A stretch of 64,000 bases of DNA from the NCBI RefSeq assembly GCF_000011365.1, contig NC_004463.1, forward strand, positions 8,108,001-8,172,000, read 5' to 3'. Made by a program: the position numbers and the translations under genes. Of the stretch, positions 36,113 to 44,883 are shown piece after piece. The notes beneath the pieces were generated by a model. It saw only the letters and a list, made by a program, of their open reading frames with translations, did no database searches and was not told the origin of the DNA. The stretch's first letter is position 1; every line of letters starts with the position of its first letter. Source of the DNA: Bradyrhizobium diazoefficiens USDA 110 (GTDB lineage: Bacteria > Pseudomonadota > Alphaproteobacteria > Rhizobiales > Xanthobacteraceae).

Positions 36113-36955
36113 TCAGCCCTTGGTGACGAGCGGCGGCGGCACGTAGGCCGGCGGGCTGTTGAGATCCCAGCGCACGCCGAGCTTGAGGTCGTGCGAGGTG
36201 AGCTCCTTGAGCTTGATCGAGGTCGGGCCCGAAGCGCTGTTGTCGAACAAGCGGAAGTTGCCGGGCGCCGCGTCGCCGAGGTTCATGTAGCTGTAGGCAA
36301 GTTCGACGGTGAACCCGGGATTGACCTTGTAGGCGAGACCGGCGTGAGCGGCCCAGGCGAAGTTCCACTTTCCGCTGTCGGCGAAGTAGGCAACGCTGGC
36401 GCTCGGGGTCGGGGTCAGTGCGGCGAGATAGGCAATGCCGTCGTCGCGGAAGCCGCTGATCTTGTTGTAGGAGCCGCCGACACCGGCGCCGATGAACGGG
36501 GTGATGCACCACCAGGTGCCGAGATCGACATAGGCGTTGGCCATGACGACCCACTCGGACTTGCTGCCGCTGTAGTTGTCGGAACCGACGAAGCCGGGCC
36601 CAATGACGTTGTCCGCACCATGCAGGTTGGCCTTGCCCCGGTACTGGCCGATCACGTCCGCGCGAAACCAGTTGTTGAAGCGATAGCCGACGCCGAGGTC
36701 GAACAGCGGGGACGAGTCGAAGCCGAGTCCCTCCGTCGTCTTCGTAAACCCGGGCGCTACGGTGGCCTCGATGCTCTTGGCGCGCTGGTTGGTCATGCCG
36801 ATGTCACCGCGCAGATACCAGCCGCCGAAGTCGGCGGGCGGAGCCGGCGGCGCGTACATGGGAGGGGGCGCCGCGATCGGCATATCGGCGGCGAACGCCA
36901 TCGACGAGATCAGGGATGCCGCACCCGCGGCAAGGAGAGACTTAACGCTACGCAT
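36113..36955 (-). CDS. Outer-membrane beta-barrel protein (Omp25-like)
   Basis: 280 residues. The signal peptide MRSVKSLLAAGAASLISSMAFAADMP is followed by a Pro-rich linker (AAPPPMYAPPAPPADF), typical of this rhizobial family. The barrel then starts GGWYLRGDIGMTNQ. It does not end in Phe/Trp but in VPPPLVTKG, an unusual C-terminal extension for a beta-barrel. It lies next to another porin but is separated from it by a terminator, so they are separate units. Confidence 0.85.
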   Translation of the reverse strand: MRSVKSLLAAGAASLISSMAFAADMPIAAPPPMYAPPAPPADFGGWYLRGDIGMTNQRAKSIEATVAPGFTKTTEGLGFDSSPLFDLGVGYRFNNWFRADVIGQYRGKANLHGADNVIGPGFVGSDNYSGSKSEWVVMANAYVDLGTWWCITPFIGAGVGGSYNKISGFRDDGIAYLAALTPTPSASVAYFADSGKWNFAWAAHAGLAYKVNPGFTVELAYSYMNLGDAAPGNFRLFDNSASGPTSIKLKELTSHDLKLGVRWDLNSPPAYVPPPLVTKG

Positions 36956-37183
36956 TGGCTTCGTCCTTATGGCCGGTGAGGCAAAATGCAGACGCCTCAC
37001 GTTCTGGAAACTCACGGCCCGGACGATGGCAGCAAATGTTTAAGCGCCACTTAACCCTAATTTTTAAGGTTGATTTTTTCTGACTGTACACGCGGATGCG
37101 GCGGAAGCGTTGCAAAAATGCAGCGCCCTTTGTCCTCATTTGCTAACGATGTATGAAGCCGTGTTGCGGCAAAAAAGGATCTG

Positions 37184-38470
37184 TTAACGCGCGTGCCGCG
37201 GCAGTTTCGGCAGGAACACGGCGAGCAGCCCGATCGCCGGGAGGTAAGCGCAGACCTGATAGACGAACTCGATCGAGGTGTGGTCGGCGAGCTTGCCGAG
37301 CACGGCCGCGCCGAGGCCTCCGATGCCGAAGGCGACGCCGAAGAACACGCCGGAGATCATGCCGAAGCGGTGCGGCACCAGTTCCTGCGCGAACACGATG
37401 ATCGACGACGTCGTCGACGAGATGATCAGGCCGATGATGACGCTGAGCACCGCGCTGGCGTGGAGCCCGGCATAAGGCAGCGCCAGCGTGAACGGCAGCG
37501 CGCCCAGAATCGAGATCCAGATCACGATCTTGCGCCCGAAGCGATCCCCGAGCGGACCACCGAGAAACGCGCCGACCGCGTTCGCGGCAAGGAAGACGAA
37601 GAGATAGATCTGGGCGGCCTGCGTCGACACGCCGAAGCGGTCGATCAGATAGAAGATGTAATAGCTCGACAGGCTCGAGACGTAGAGCTGCTTCGAGAAC
37701 AGCAGGGCCACGAGCACGAGCAGCGCGACCGCGACGCGGCGCGAGCTCGGCGCGTCAGGATGGGCTTGAACCGCCGCCGTCTTCTTCGCCTTGATCTGCG
37801 GCGCGTACCAGCGGCCGATGCGCCAGAGAACGACGATGGCAAGGAACGCGATCGAGGAGAACCAGGCGATGCTGCCCTGCCCGAACGGCACCACGATCAG
37901 CGCCGCCAGCACCGGGCCCATCGACGTGCCGAAGCTGCCGCCGAGCTGGAACACCGATTGCGCGAAGCCGTAGCGGCCGCCGGAGGCGAGCCGCGCGATG
38001 CGCGCGGATTCCGGATGAAACACCGCCGAGCCGAGACCGACCAGCGCAGCGGCGACGAGGATGACGAGATATTGGTGCGCGGCGCTGAGCAGCAAGAGAC
38101 CGAAGAAGGTCGAAGCCATGCCGATCGCCAGCGAATAAGGCTGCGCCTTCTTGTCGGTGTAGTGCCCGACCACCGGCTGAAGCAGCGAGGCCGTGAACTG
38201 GAAGGCCAGCGTGATCATGCCGATCTGCGCGAAGTCGAGCGCGTAGGTGTCCTTCAGGATCGGGTACACCGAGGCGATCAGCGACTGCATGGTGTCGTTG
38301 AGGAAGTGCGAGAAGCTGATGCCGGCGAGCACGACATAGGCCGGCCCCGCAGCCCTGGCGGCAGCGGGCGCCACGTCGCTGACGACGACGGGCTCGGTCA
38401 GCGTTTCCGCAGGTACGACGACAGGCTTGTTCAACGGATCAATCCCGGCAGGCGCGGCGAACCGCCGCAT
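37184..38470 (-). CDS. MFS exporter of the fosmidomycin-resistance (Fsr) type
   Basis: 428 residues, 12 membrane helices. The segment ISFSHFLNDTMQSLIASVYPILKD, FQFTASLLQPVVGHYTDKKAQPYSL and GLGSAVFHPESARIARLASGGR match the Fsr branch of MFS closely. There is an N-terminal cytoplasmic extension of about 45 residues. These pumps export fosmidomycin and related compounds in other bacteria; the natural substrate is not known. It stands alone. Confidence 0.88.
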   Translation of the reverse strand: MRRFAAPAGIDPLNKPVVVPAETLTEPVVVSDVAPAAARAAGPAYVVLAGISFSHFLNDTMQSLIASVYPILKDTYALDFAQIGMITLAFQFTASLLQPVVGHYTDKKAQPYSLAIGMASTFFGLLLLSAAHQYLVILVAAALVGLGSAVFHPESARIARLASGGRYGFAQSVFQLGGSFGTSMGPVLAALIVVPFGQGSIAWFSSIAFLAIVVLWRIGRWYAPQIKAKKTAAVQAHPDAPSSRRVAVALLVLVALLFSKQLYVSSLSSYYIFYLIDRFGVSTQAAQIYLFVFLAANAVGAFLGGPLGDRFGRKIVIWISILGALPFTLALPYAGLHASAVLSVIIGLIISSTTSSIIVFAQELVPHRFGMISGVFFGVAFGIGGLGAAVLGKLADHTSIEFVYQVCAYLPAIGLLAVFLPKLPRHAR

Positions 38471-38570
38471 CCGCTAGTTACGATGCAAGCGGCGATGGAA
38501 CCACCGCCAAACGTCGATGGCTGGGATGCGCTTCGCGGCCGGTTTCACCGCGATGCAGCGCGGCCTGCAT

Positions 38571-38679
38571 GGTTCGAGACGCCCGCTTTGGGCGGGCTCC
38601 TCACCATGAGGGTTTCAGATTTCGCCGAGAAACAAGACCTCATCCTGAGGGCCCGCCAAAGGCGGGCGTCTCGAAGGAT
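38571..38679. repeat. Dispersed palindrome 'TTCGAGACGCCCGC...GCGGGCGTCTCGAA'
   Basis: Outer arms GGTTCGAGACGCCCGC and GCGGGCGTCTCGAAGG, with inner CTCACCATGAGG and CCTCATCCTGAGG. It lies directly after the glmM stop and before the MFS gene. A decayed relative is at about 10330-10470. Confidence 0.8.
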
Positions 38680-38689
38680 GGCTGCGAGC

Positions 38690-40033
38690 TCAGGCCGCCG
38701 CCTGTCCGAGCGCCGAGACGATGGTGTCGACGACGTCCTCGACCAGGATGCGGTCCTCGCCTTCGCCCATGACGCGGATCACGGGTTCGGTGCCGGAGGA
38801 GCGGATCAGCAGGCGGCCATGGCCGTTGAGGCGCTTCTCGCCGTCGGAGATCGCCGATTTGACGTCGGAATCGTCGAGCGGCTTGCCGCCTTTGTGCCGG
38901 ACGTTCTTGAGGATCTGCGGCAGCGGATCGAAGCGGTGGCAGACTTCCGACACCGGCCGGCGCGACTTCTGCACCACGGCCAGCACCTGCAAGGCGGCAA
39001 CGAAGCCGTCGCCGGTGGTGGCGTAGTCGGACAGGATGATATGGCCGGACTGCTCGCCACCGAGATTGTAGCCGCCGCTCAGCATCTGCTCGAGCACGTA
39101 GCGGTCGCCGACCGGCGTGCGCACGAGATCGAGCCCCTGCCCTTTCAGGAAGCGCTCGAGCCCGAGATTGGACATCACGGTGGCGACGATGCCCGGCCGC
39201 GACAGCCGGCCGTCTTCCTTCCAGCTCTGCGCGATCACCGCGAGCAGCTGGTCGCCGTCGACGACATGGCCGCGCTCGTCGACCAGGATGACGCGATCGG
39301 CGTCACCGTCCAGCGCAATGCCGATGTCGGCGCGCATCTCGCGCACCTTCTTCGACAGCGCTTCCGGCGAAGTCGAGCCGCAATCCTTGTTGATGTTGAA
39401 GCCATCGGGCTCGACGCCGATCGGCACCACGTCGGCGCCCAGCTCCCACAGCGCTTCCGGCACCACCTTGTAGGCGGCGCCGTTGGCGCAATCGACGACG
39501 ACGCGCAGCCCGTCGAGTGACAGATCGCGCGGCAGCGTGCGCTTGGCGAATTCGATGTAGCGGTCATGCACGCCGTCGATACGGCGGGCGCGGCCGAGGC
39601 TCGCGCTCTGCGCCAGCCGCTTGTCGATGGGCTCGTCGAGCAGCTGCTCGATCTGCTTCTCGACGTCGTCGGAGAGCTTGAAGCCCTGCGGACCGAACAG
39701 CTTGATGCCGTTGTCCTCGAACAAATTGTGCGAGGCCGAGATCATCACGCCGAGATCGGCGCGCATCGACTTGGTCAGCATCGCAACCGCCGGCGTCGGC
39801 ATCGGGCCGACCAGCAGCACGTCCATGCCGACCGAGGTGAAGCCGGCGACCATCGCATATTCGATCATGTAGCCGGACAGGCGGGTGTCCTTGCCGATCA
39901 CGACCCGATGGCGGTGGTCACCGCGCTGAAACGCAAGGCCCGCGGCCTGGCCGACCTTGAGCGCGAGCTCCGGCGTGATCAGTCCGTTGGCGCGGCCCCT
40001 AATCCCGTCCGTCCCGAAATATTTGCGGCTCAT
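38690..40033 (-). CDS. glmM: Phosphoglucosamine mutase
   Basis: Converts glucosamine-6-phosphate to glucosamine-1-phosphate for peptidoglycan and LPS precursors. It has 447 residues. The start [15 protein letters not shown] is invariant in the family. The phosphoserine loop is [15 protein letters not shown] (Ser101), the metal-binding loop is [14 protein letters not shown], and the sugar-binding loop is [10 protein letters not shown]. The C-terminal phosphate-binding [14 protein letters not shown] is present. ATG 40033 was preferred to an upstream in-frame start because it gives the conserved N-terminus. Confidence 0.97.
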   Translation of the reverse strand: MSRKYFGTDGIRGRANGLITPELALKVGQAAGLAFQRGDHRHRVVIGKDTRLSGYMIEYAMVAGFTSVGMDVLLVGPMPTPAVAMLTKSMRADLGVMISASHNLFEDNGIKLFGPQGFKLSDDVEKQIEQLLDEPIDKRLAQSASLGRARRIDGVHDRYIEFAKRTLPRDLSLDGLRVVVDCANGAAYKVVPEALWELGADVVPIGVEPDGFNINKDCGSTSPEALSKKVREMRADIGIALDGDADRVILVDERGHVVDGDQLLAVIAQSWKEDGRLSRPGIVATVMSNLGLERFLKGQGLDLVRTPVGDRYVLEQMLSGGYNLGGEQSGHIILSDYATTGDGFVAALQVLAVVQKSRRPVSEVCHRFDPLPQILKNVRHKGGKPLDDSDVKSAISDGEKRLNGHGRLLIRSSGTEPVIRVMGEGEDRILVEDVVDTIVSALGQAAA

Positions 40034-40234
40034 ATCGTCCCCCACGCAACAACCAGGGAATCCCCTCTACAACCACGGAGTGCCCGAACGGGCCCCGCAT
40101 CCCTGATTTGCTCAGGTCTTATAAGGCCATCACGGCTAACTTGGCTTCAAAAAATGTGATTAATCATTACGGAATAGGGGCCGCCTTCGCCCCGCTAACT
40201 AATTGTTAACACTATATTTCCCGTTAGGGAACCG

Positions 40235-40434
<200 letters not shown>

Positions 40435-40529
40435 TCAAACGATTTGGCTGTGCATCCAACCATGCTAGATGACCCCTCGATCTTCCGATGCAAGACTTTC
40501 GGATACGAGACGGGCCCGGGGACACGTTC

Positions 40530-41666
40530 ATGAAGCACATCACCTGTATCGACGATCTTCGCGCGCTGCATAAGCGCCGCGTGCCGAAGGCGTTCTTCGA
40601 TTATTGCGACCGCGGCTCCTATGCCGAGGAAACGCTGCGCGCCAACCGCGAGGACATGCAGGCGATCAAGTTCCGCCAGCGCATCCTGGTCGACGTCTCC
40701 AAGCGCGACACCTCGACCACGATCCTCGGCGAGACCTCGACCATGCCGCTGGTGCTCGCGCCCGTGGGCCTGCTGGGCATGCAGCATGGCGACGGCGAGA
40801 TCCACGCCTGCCGCGCCGCACAGGCCGCCGGCATCCCGTTCACGCAGTCGACGATGTCGATCTGCTCGATCGAGGACATCGCCGCCAGTGTCGAGAAGCC
40901 GTTCTGGTTCCAGCTCTACGTGATGAAGGACCGCGGCTTCATCAAGGCGCTGATCGAACGCGCGATCGCGGCGAAATGCTCGGCGCTGGTGCTGACCGTC
41001 GATCTCCAGGTGATCGGCCAGCGCCACCAGGACATCAAGAACGGCATGACCGTGCCGCCGGAATGGTCGCTCTCGAAGCTGATCGATTTCGCCACCAAGC
41101 CGGCCTGGGTGTCGGGTGTGTTGCAGGGCAAGCGCCGCACCTTCGGCAATCTCGCCGGCCACCTGAAGGTCAGCGACGACATCACGTCGCTGTCGACCTG
41201 GATCAACTCGCAGTTCGACACCTCGCTGAACTGGAACGACATCGATTGGATCCGCAGCATCTGGCCGGGCAAGCTGGTCCTGAAGGGCATTCTCGACGTC
41301 GAGGACGCCGAGCTCGCCGCGAAGACCGGCGCGCAGGCGATCGTGGTCTCCAACCATGGCGGCCGGCAGCTCGACGGCGCACCGTCCTCGATCGAGGTGC
41401 TGCCCGAGATCGTCGATGCCGTCGGTGACAGGATGGAGATCATGTTCGACGGCGGCATCCGCTCCGGCCAGGACGTGATGCGCGCGCTCGCGCTCGGCGC
41501 AAAGTCCTGCATGATCGGCCGCGCCTATGCCTATGGCTTAGGGGCCGGCGGCCAGGCCGGCGTCGCCAAGGCGATCGACATCATCCAGAAGGAACTGCTG
41601 ACGACCATGGGCCTGTGCGGCGTCAACAGGATCGAGGAGATCGACGATCACATCATCGCGGTGTGA
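40530..41666 (+). CDS. lldD: FMN-dependent L-lactate/2-hydroxyacid dehydrogenase
   Basis: 378 residues of the flavocytochrome b2/glycolate oxidase family, oxidising L-lactate or a related 2-hydroxyacid at the membrane. The N-terminus DDLRALHKRRVPKAFFDYCDRGS is typical. The active-site block VVSNHGGRQLDGAPSS contains the catalytic His and substrate-binding Arg. The FMN phosphate loop is FDGGIRSGQDVMRALALGAK. It lacks a lutABC-type neighbour, so the precise substrate is open. The start at 40530 gives the normal length. Confidence 0.92.
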   Translation: MKHITCIDDLRALHKRRVPKAFFDYCDRGSYAEETLRANREDMQAIKFRQRILVDVSKRDTSTTILGETSTMPLVLAPVGLLGMQHGDGEIHACRAAQAAGIPFTQSTMSICSIEDIAASVEKPFWFQLYVMKDRGFIKALIERAIAAKCSALVLTVDLQVIGQRHQDIKNGMTVPPEWSLSKLIDFATKPAWVSGVLQGKRRTFGNLAGHLKVSDDITSLSTWINSQFDTSLNWNDIDWIRSIWPGKLVLKGILDVEDAELAAKTGAQAIVVSNHGGRQLDGAPSSIEVLPEIVDAVGDRMEIMFDGGIRSGQDVMRALALGAKSCMIGRAYAYGLGAGGQAGVAKAIDIIQKELLTTMGLCGVNRIEEIDDHIIAV

Positions 41667-41676
41667 CCGCAGCGTC

Positions 41677-41774
41677 GGTGCCGTAGGGTGGGCAAAGCGA
41701 AAGCGTGCCCACCATCCTGCAGGTCTGCGGATCGATGGTGGGCACGGCGCAGGCACACCTTTGCCCACCCTACG
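41677..41774. repeat. Dispersed palindromic repeat, 'GTAGGGTGGGCA' family, copy 2
   Basis: GGTGCCGTAGGGTGGGCAAA ... TTTGCCCACCCTACG, nearly identical in layout to the copies at 2567-2667 and 57038-57130. It follows the 2-hydroxyacid dehydrogenase stop by 10 bases. Confidence 0.85.
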
Positions 41775-41811
41775 ATTCCGAGGCGCTCGAAAGCCTCCAC
41801 AATCTCGGCTG

Positions 41812-41956
41812 TCGTCCCGGCGCAGGCCGGGATCCATAACCACAGGCAGGCGCGGTTACGGGGACTCGGAGTGACCTGCTTCGCGCAACAACTTCATCTT
41901 GTGGTTATGGATCCCGGATCTGCGCGCGCCTAAGGGCGTGCTTGTCCGGGACGACG
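41812..41956. repeat. Palindromic repeat 'GTCGTCCCGG...CCGGGACGAC'
   Basis: Outer arms GTCGTCCCGG and CCGGGACGAC; inner GGGATCCATAACCAC and GTGGTTATGGATCCC are also inverted. The GGTTATGGAT block recurs at 63848 and near 53840. Confidence 0.75.
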
Positions 41957-41994
41957 GAATTTGTGGCAGTAGTCGCGCCTCATATCTTGCACCC

Positions 41995-42621
41995 TCACAT
42001 CGGCGGCGTGATCCCGTCCCTGCCGACGTTGACGCGGTTGGCTTCCAGCGAGCCGTCCTCCTTCTTCGCCGCGCCGAAGATGATCAGCTTGGCGCCCGGC
42101 TTGATCTCGGACCTGTCGCTGGCGACGAAGCTGACGATCGGGGTATCCGGCGACACCACGACTTTCTTCTCGCCGTCCTTGTATTTCACCGTGATGTTCT
42201 GACCGTCGGTGCCCTTCACGGTCTGCGTCACGGTGGCGTTGGTCATGGTCGAGTTGGCGCGCGCGTCCCAGGGCCGAAAACCTTCGGCCGCGCCGCGCTG
42301 GTTCTCCGGGAAGATATGCACCGCGATCGCCCTCTGGGTGCCGTCGGGCTCGGGCATAGCGGTGACGCCGATATAGGAGCCTTCCTTGATCTCCGACAGC
42401 TCCGTCTTCACCACGGCGAAGACCGCGACGTTGTCGGTCATGCGCACATTCACGTCGCTGCCTTCGCGCGTCTTGATGTCGAGCATGTTGCCGTCGACGT
42501 TCGCGATGGTGCCGCGGATACGCACCGTCGGCGCCTGCTGCGCCGAGACAGAGGAAACAGCGATAAAGGTCGCGAAGGCTGCCGCGACGGCGCGCGGCAT
42601 CCAGGTGTTCGGCTTCGGCAT
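41995..42621 (-). CDS. Exported protein, tandem paralog 2
   Basis: 208 residues. The signal peptide MPKPNTWMPRAVAAAFATFIAVSSVSAQQ is followed by two similar beta-rich stretches: TVRIRGTIANVDGNMLDIKT (resembling the DUF5666 type) and NITVKYKDGEKKVVVSPDTPI. It ends EANRVNVGRDGITPPM. It has the same length as, and is clearly related to, the gene at 42698-43324 just upstream. Function unknown; probably periplasmic. The start is ATG 42621, although the frame is open further upstream. Confidence 0.8.
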   Translation of the reverse strand: MPKPNTWMPRAVAAAFATFIAVSSVSAQQAPTVRIRGTIANVDGNMLDIKTREGSDVNVRMTDNVAVFAVVKTELSEIKEGSYIGVTAMPEPDGTQRAIAVHIFPENQRGAAEGFRPWDARANSTMTNATVTQTVKGTDGQNITVKYKDGEKKVVVSPDTPIVSFVASDRSEIKPGAKLIIFGAAKKEDGSLEANRVNVGRDGITPPM

Positions 42622-42697
42622 GATTATCCCCTCCAGGGAGTTGCGACGGTCAAACACGGCAACCCCGTGTGACCGCCGCTATTCCCGGCCGTGACGA

Positions 42698-43324
42698 TCA
42701 CATCGGCGGCGTGAGGCCGTCGCGCCCGACGTTGACGCGGTTGGTCTCGAACGAGCCGTCCGGCAACTGCTTCATGAAGGCGATCACCTTGGCGCCGGCC
42801 TTCAGGTCGGTCTTGTCGCCGGGCACGAAGGTCACCACCGGCGTGTTGTCGGGGACGAACACCTTCTTCTCGCCGTCCTTGTACTTGACCAGCAGCGTAT
42901 GGCCGTCACTGCCGACCACGCTCTCCGACACCGTGGCGTTGGTCATGCTCGAGTTGGGCTTGAGGTCATAGGGGCGCGAGCCTTCGCCGGTGCCGCGCAT
43001 GCTCTCCGGAAACACATGCACCTCGACGGCGTTGTCGCCGCCGTCAGGCCCCGGCACCGTGGTGGCGCCGACGAAGGAGCCGGGCTTGATGTCGGCGAGT
43101 GAAATTTTGGTAATGCCGGACACGCGCACATCGGATGCGATGTGGAGCTTGACGTCCTCGCCGCTGCGCGACTTGACCTGCAGGATGTCGCCGTTGACGC
43201 TCTCGATCGTGCCGCGCACGCGCGTCGGCACCGGCGCCCTCTGCGCGAAGGCATAGAGGGTGGAAGCGGCCACCATCGCGACGGCGATGAGCGGACGTGT
43301 GAAAGTTGCACGTTGAACAGGCAT
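42698..43324 (-). CDS. Exported protein, tandem paralog 1
   Basis: 208 residues with the signal peptide MPVQRATFTRPLIAVAMVAASTLYAFAQ. The mature part (RVRGTIESVNGDILQVKSRSG ... LLVKYKDGEKKVFVPDNTPV ... ETNRVNVGRDGLTPPM) matches paralog 2 over its full length with the same C-terminal NVGRDG-TPPM. The two are 76 bases apart on the same strand, from a tandem duplication that has since diverged. Function unknown. Confidence 0.8.
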   Translation of the reverse strand: MPVQRATFTRPLIAVAMVAASTLYAFAQRAPVPTRVRGTIESVNGDILQVKSRSGEDVKLHIASDVRVSGITKISLADIKPGSFVGATTVPGPDGGDNAVEVHVFPESMRGTGEGSRPYDLKPNSSMTNATVSESVVGSDGHTLLVKYKDGEKKVFVPDNTPVVTFVPGDKTDLKAGAKVIAFMKQLPDGSFETNRVNVGRDGLTPPM

Positions 43325-43389
43325 GATTGTCTCCGATTGTCCCACTGGGATAGAACTCCGGAGGTGGTGCGCTATTCGCCGTTACCCTC

Positions 43390-44229
43390 TCAAGACTTTG
43401 TGAGATCGGCCTCGACCAATGCGCGCAGCTCGTCCGTGACCCGCGGCCGCCGGCCGAACCACAGCTCGAAGCCGCGCACGGCCTGGTGCAGCAGCATGCC
43501 GAGACCGTCGGCGGTCCTGAGGCCGCGTGCCTTTGCTGCGGCGAGCAGCGGCGTCACCAGGGGGACATAGACGAGATCGGCGACGACGGCCGCCTGCGGC
43601 AGGCGTGCAACATCAACATCGAGTGAAGGCTGACCGCGCATGCCGAGCGAGGTCGTGTTCACGAGAAGTTTTGCACGCGGCAGCACGTCGTCGATCCCGT
43701 CCCACGTAACGGGCTGCACGTTCGGCCCGAACTGCTTCGCCAGCGTCTCGGCCCGCGCGATGGTGCGATTGGCGAGATGGATGCGTTTGATGCCGCGCTC
43801 GCGCAGGCCGAACACGACCGCGCGCGCGGAGCCGCCGGCCCCGAGCACCAGCGCCTCCTCGGCCGTGTCCCAGCCGGGCGCGCTGGCATCGAGATTGTTG
43901 ATGAAGCCCTCGACGTCGGTGTTGGTCGAGCGCAGCTCGCCGTCCTCGAACCACAGCGTGTTGGCGGCGCCGACGGCCTTGGCGCGCGCATCTGGCGTCG
44001 ACAGCGCCAGCACGCCCTCCTTGTGCGGGATGGTGACGTTGGCGCCGACGAAGCCGCGCAGCGACAGCCGCAGCACGAAATCGCGGAGATCCTCGGGCGG
44101 GACGGCCTCGATGACATAGCCGCCGGCGATACCGAGCGTGCGCAGCCAATAATGATGGATCAGCGGCGAGCGCGAATGCGCGGCGGGCCATCCGATCAAA
44201 CAGGCTGCGGGAGCCTTGGTCACGGTCAT
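43390..44229 (-). CDS. aroE: Shikimate dehydrogenase
   Basis: Reduces 3-dehydroshikimate to shikimate with NADPH, for aromatic amino acids. It has 279 residues. Substrate-binding SRSPLIHHYWL, catalytic Lys in NVTIPHKEGVL, catalytic Asp in STNTDVEGF, the NADP loop VLGAGGSARAVVFGL then ANRT, and the C-terminal GLGMLLHQA with its conserved Gln are all present. GGGGAGAAG precedes ATG 44229. Its neighbours are not aromatic-pathway genes. Confidence 0.96.
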   Translation of the reverse strand: MTVTKAPAACLIGWPAAHSRSPLIHHYWLRTLGIAGGYVIEAVPPEDLRDFVLRLSLRGFVGANVTIPHKEGVLALSTPDARAKAVGAANTLWFEDGELRSTNTDVEGFINNLDASAPGWDTAEEALVLGAGGSARAVVFGLRERGIKRIHLANRTIARAETLAKQFGPNVQPVTWDGIDDVLPRAKLLVNTTSLGMRGQPSLDVDVARLPQAAVVADLVYVPLVTPLLAAAKARGLRTADGLGMLLHQAVRGFELWFGRRPRVTDELRALVEADLTKS

Positions 44230-44359
44230 CTTCTCCCCGGATCGTATCGGAGGCGATCCATTTCGCGTCCCGCGGGCTCTGTCAAGCGCGCGGGCACGAT
44301 TCCCGCACAGCGCTTCCGCAAGGCCGTGATGCGGCGCCGGCTTGAGAAGGTGCGCGCCG

Positions 44360-44723
44360 TCAGGTCGCGGCCATATCATCGGCCGCGGACAGAGCCGCGC
44401 CGCCCTTGATGTCGGCGACCGCGCGCGCGATGGTCACGCGATAGCGCGCACGGGGCGGGACGCCATATGGGTGAGCAGCGCGCGGCGGACGGCGGGCGAG
44501 GCGCCGGTGATGAACAGCCGGATGCCCCGGCGGTGGGCCTTGGCGGCGACGCGGCCGAGCACGTTGGCCGCCGTCGAATCCAGGAACGGCACCGCGGCGA
44601 AATCGACCACCATGCCCTTGCGCTTGTCGGCGATGCCGTCGAGCACGCTTCCGATCGCGGAGGCGGCGCCGAAGAAAAACGCGCCGGTGATGCGATAGAC
44701 CAGCACGTCGCGATCGACCAGAC
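44360..44723 (-). pseudogene. Remnant of a SulP transporter STAS domain
   Basis: VLVYRITGAFFFGAASAIGS and VVDFAAVPFLDSTAANVLGR (the DST motif) are the STAS domain found at the C-terminus of SulP anion transporters. The membrane part is missing: upstream of about 44723 the reading frame enters a dispersed repeat. Near 44464-44470 two extra bases (or one lost) shift the frame, so the ending ARYRVTIARAVADIKGG is in another phase, closing at 44360. Both ends damaged means it is dead as a transporter. Confidence 0.8.
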
Positions 44724-44756
44724 AGTCTGGATTGCTTCGCTGCGCTCGCAATGACG
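44724..44756. repeat. Repeat 'TCTGGATTGCTTCGCTGCG CTCGCAATGACG'
   Basis: The same block, in two inverted copies, is at 57857-57934. Here it truncates the STAS remnant, as if the deletion or insertion ended in the repeat. Confidence 0.65.
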
Positions 44757-44810
44757 GAGAGGAGGAGGCTGCGTGAGTCCAACTTTCGCCGCACGCGTGG
44801 ATACAGCCCC

Positions 44811-44848
44811 TCACACCCTCTCCCCGTAAGAACGGGGAGAGGGTGTGA
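44811..44848. repeat. 'CTCTCCCC' palindrome, short copy
   Basis: CACACCCTCTCCCCGTAAG and ACGGGGAGAGGGTGTGAG form a nearly perfect hairpin. It is the end unit of the longer repeats at 32046 and 58991, and lies just after the EF-G-like gene's stop. Confidence 0.75.
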
Positions 44849-44883
44849 GAGAGCGTGCTTCCCTCACTGCGCGAGAGACAGAC

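Larger units (their letters stand above)
41667..41994. other. Gene-free stretch filled by two repeats
   Basis: About 330 bases, almost wholly occupied by the repeat at 41677-41774 and the palindromic block at 41812-41956. No gene was seen. Confidence 0.6.
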
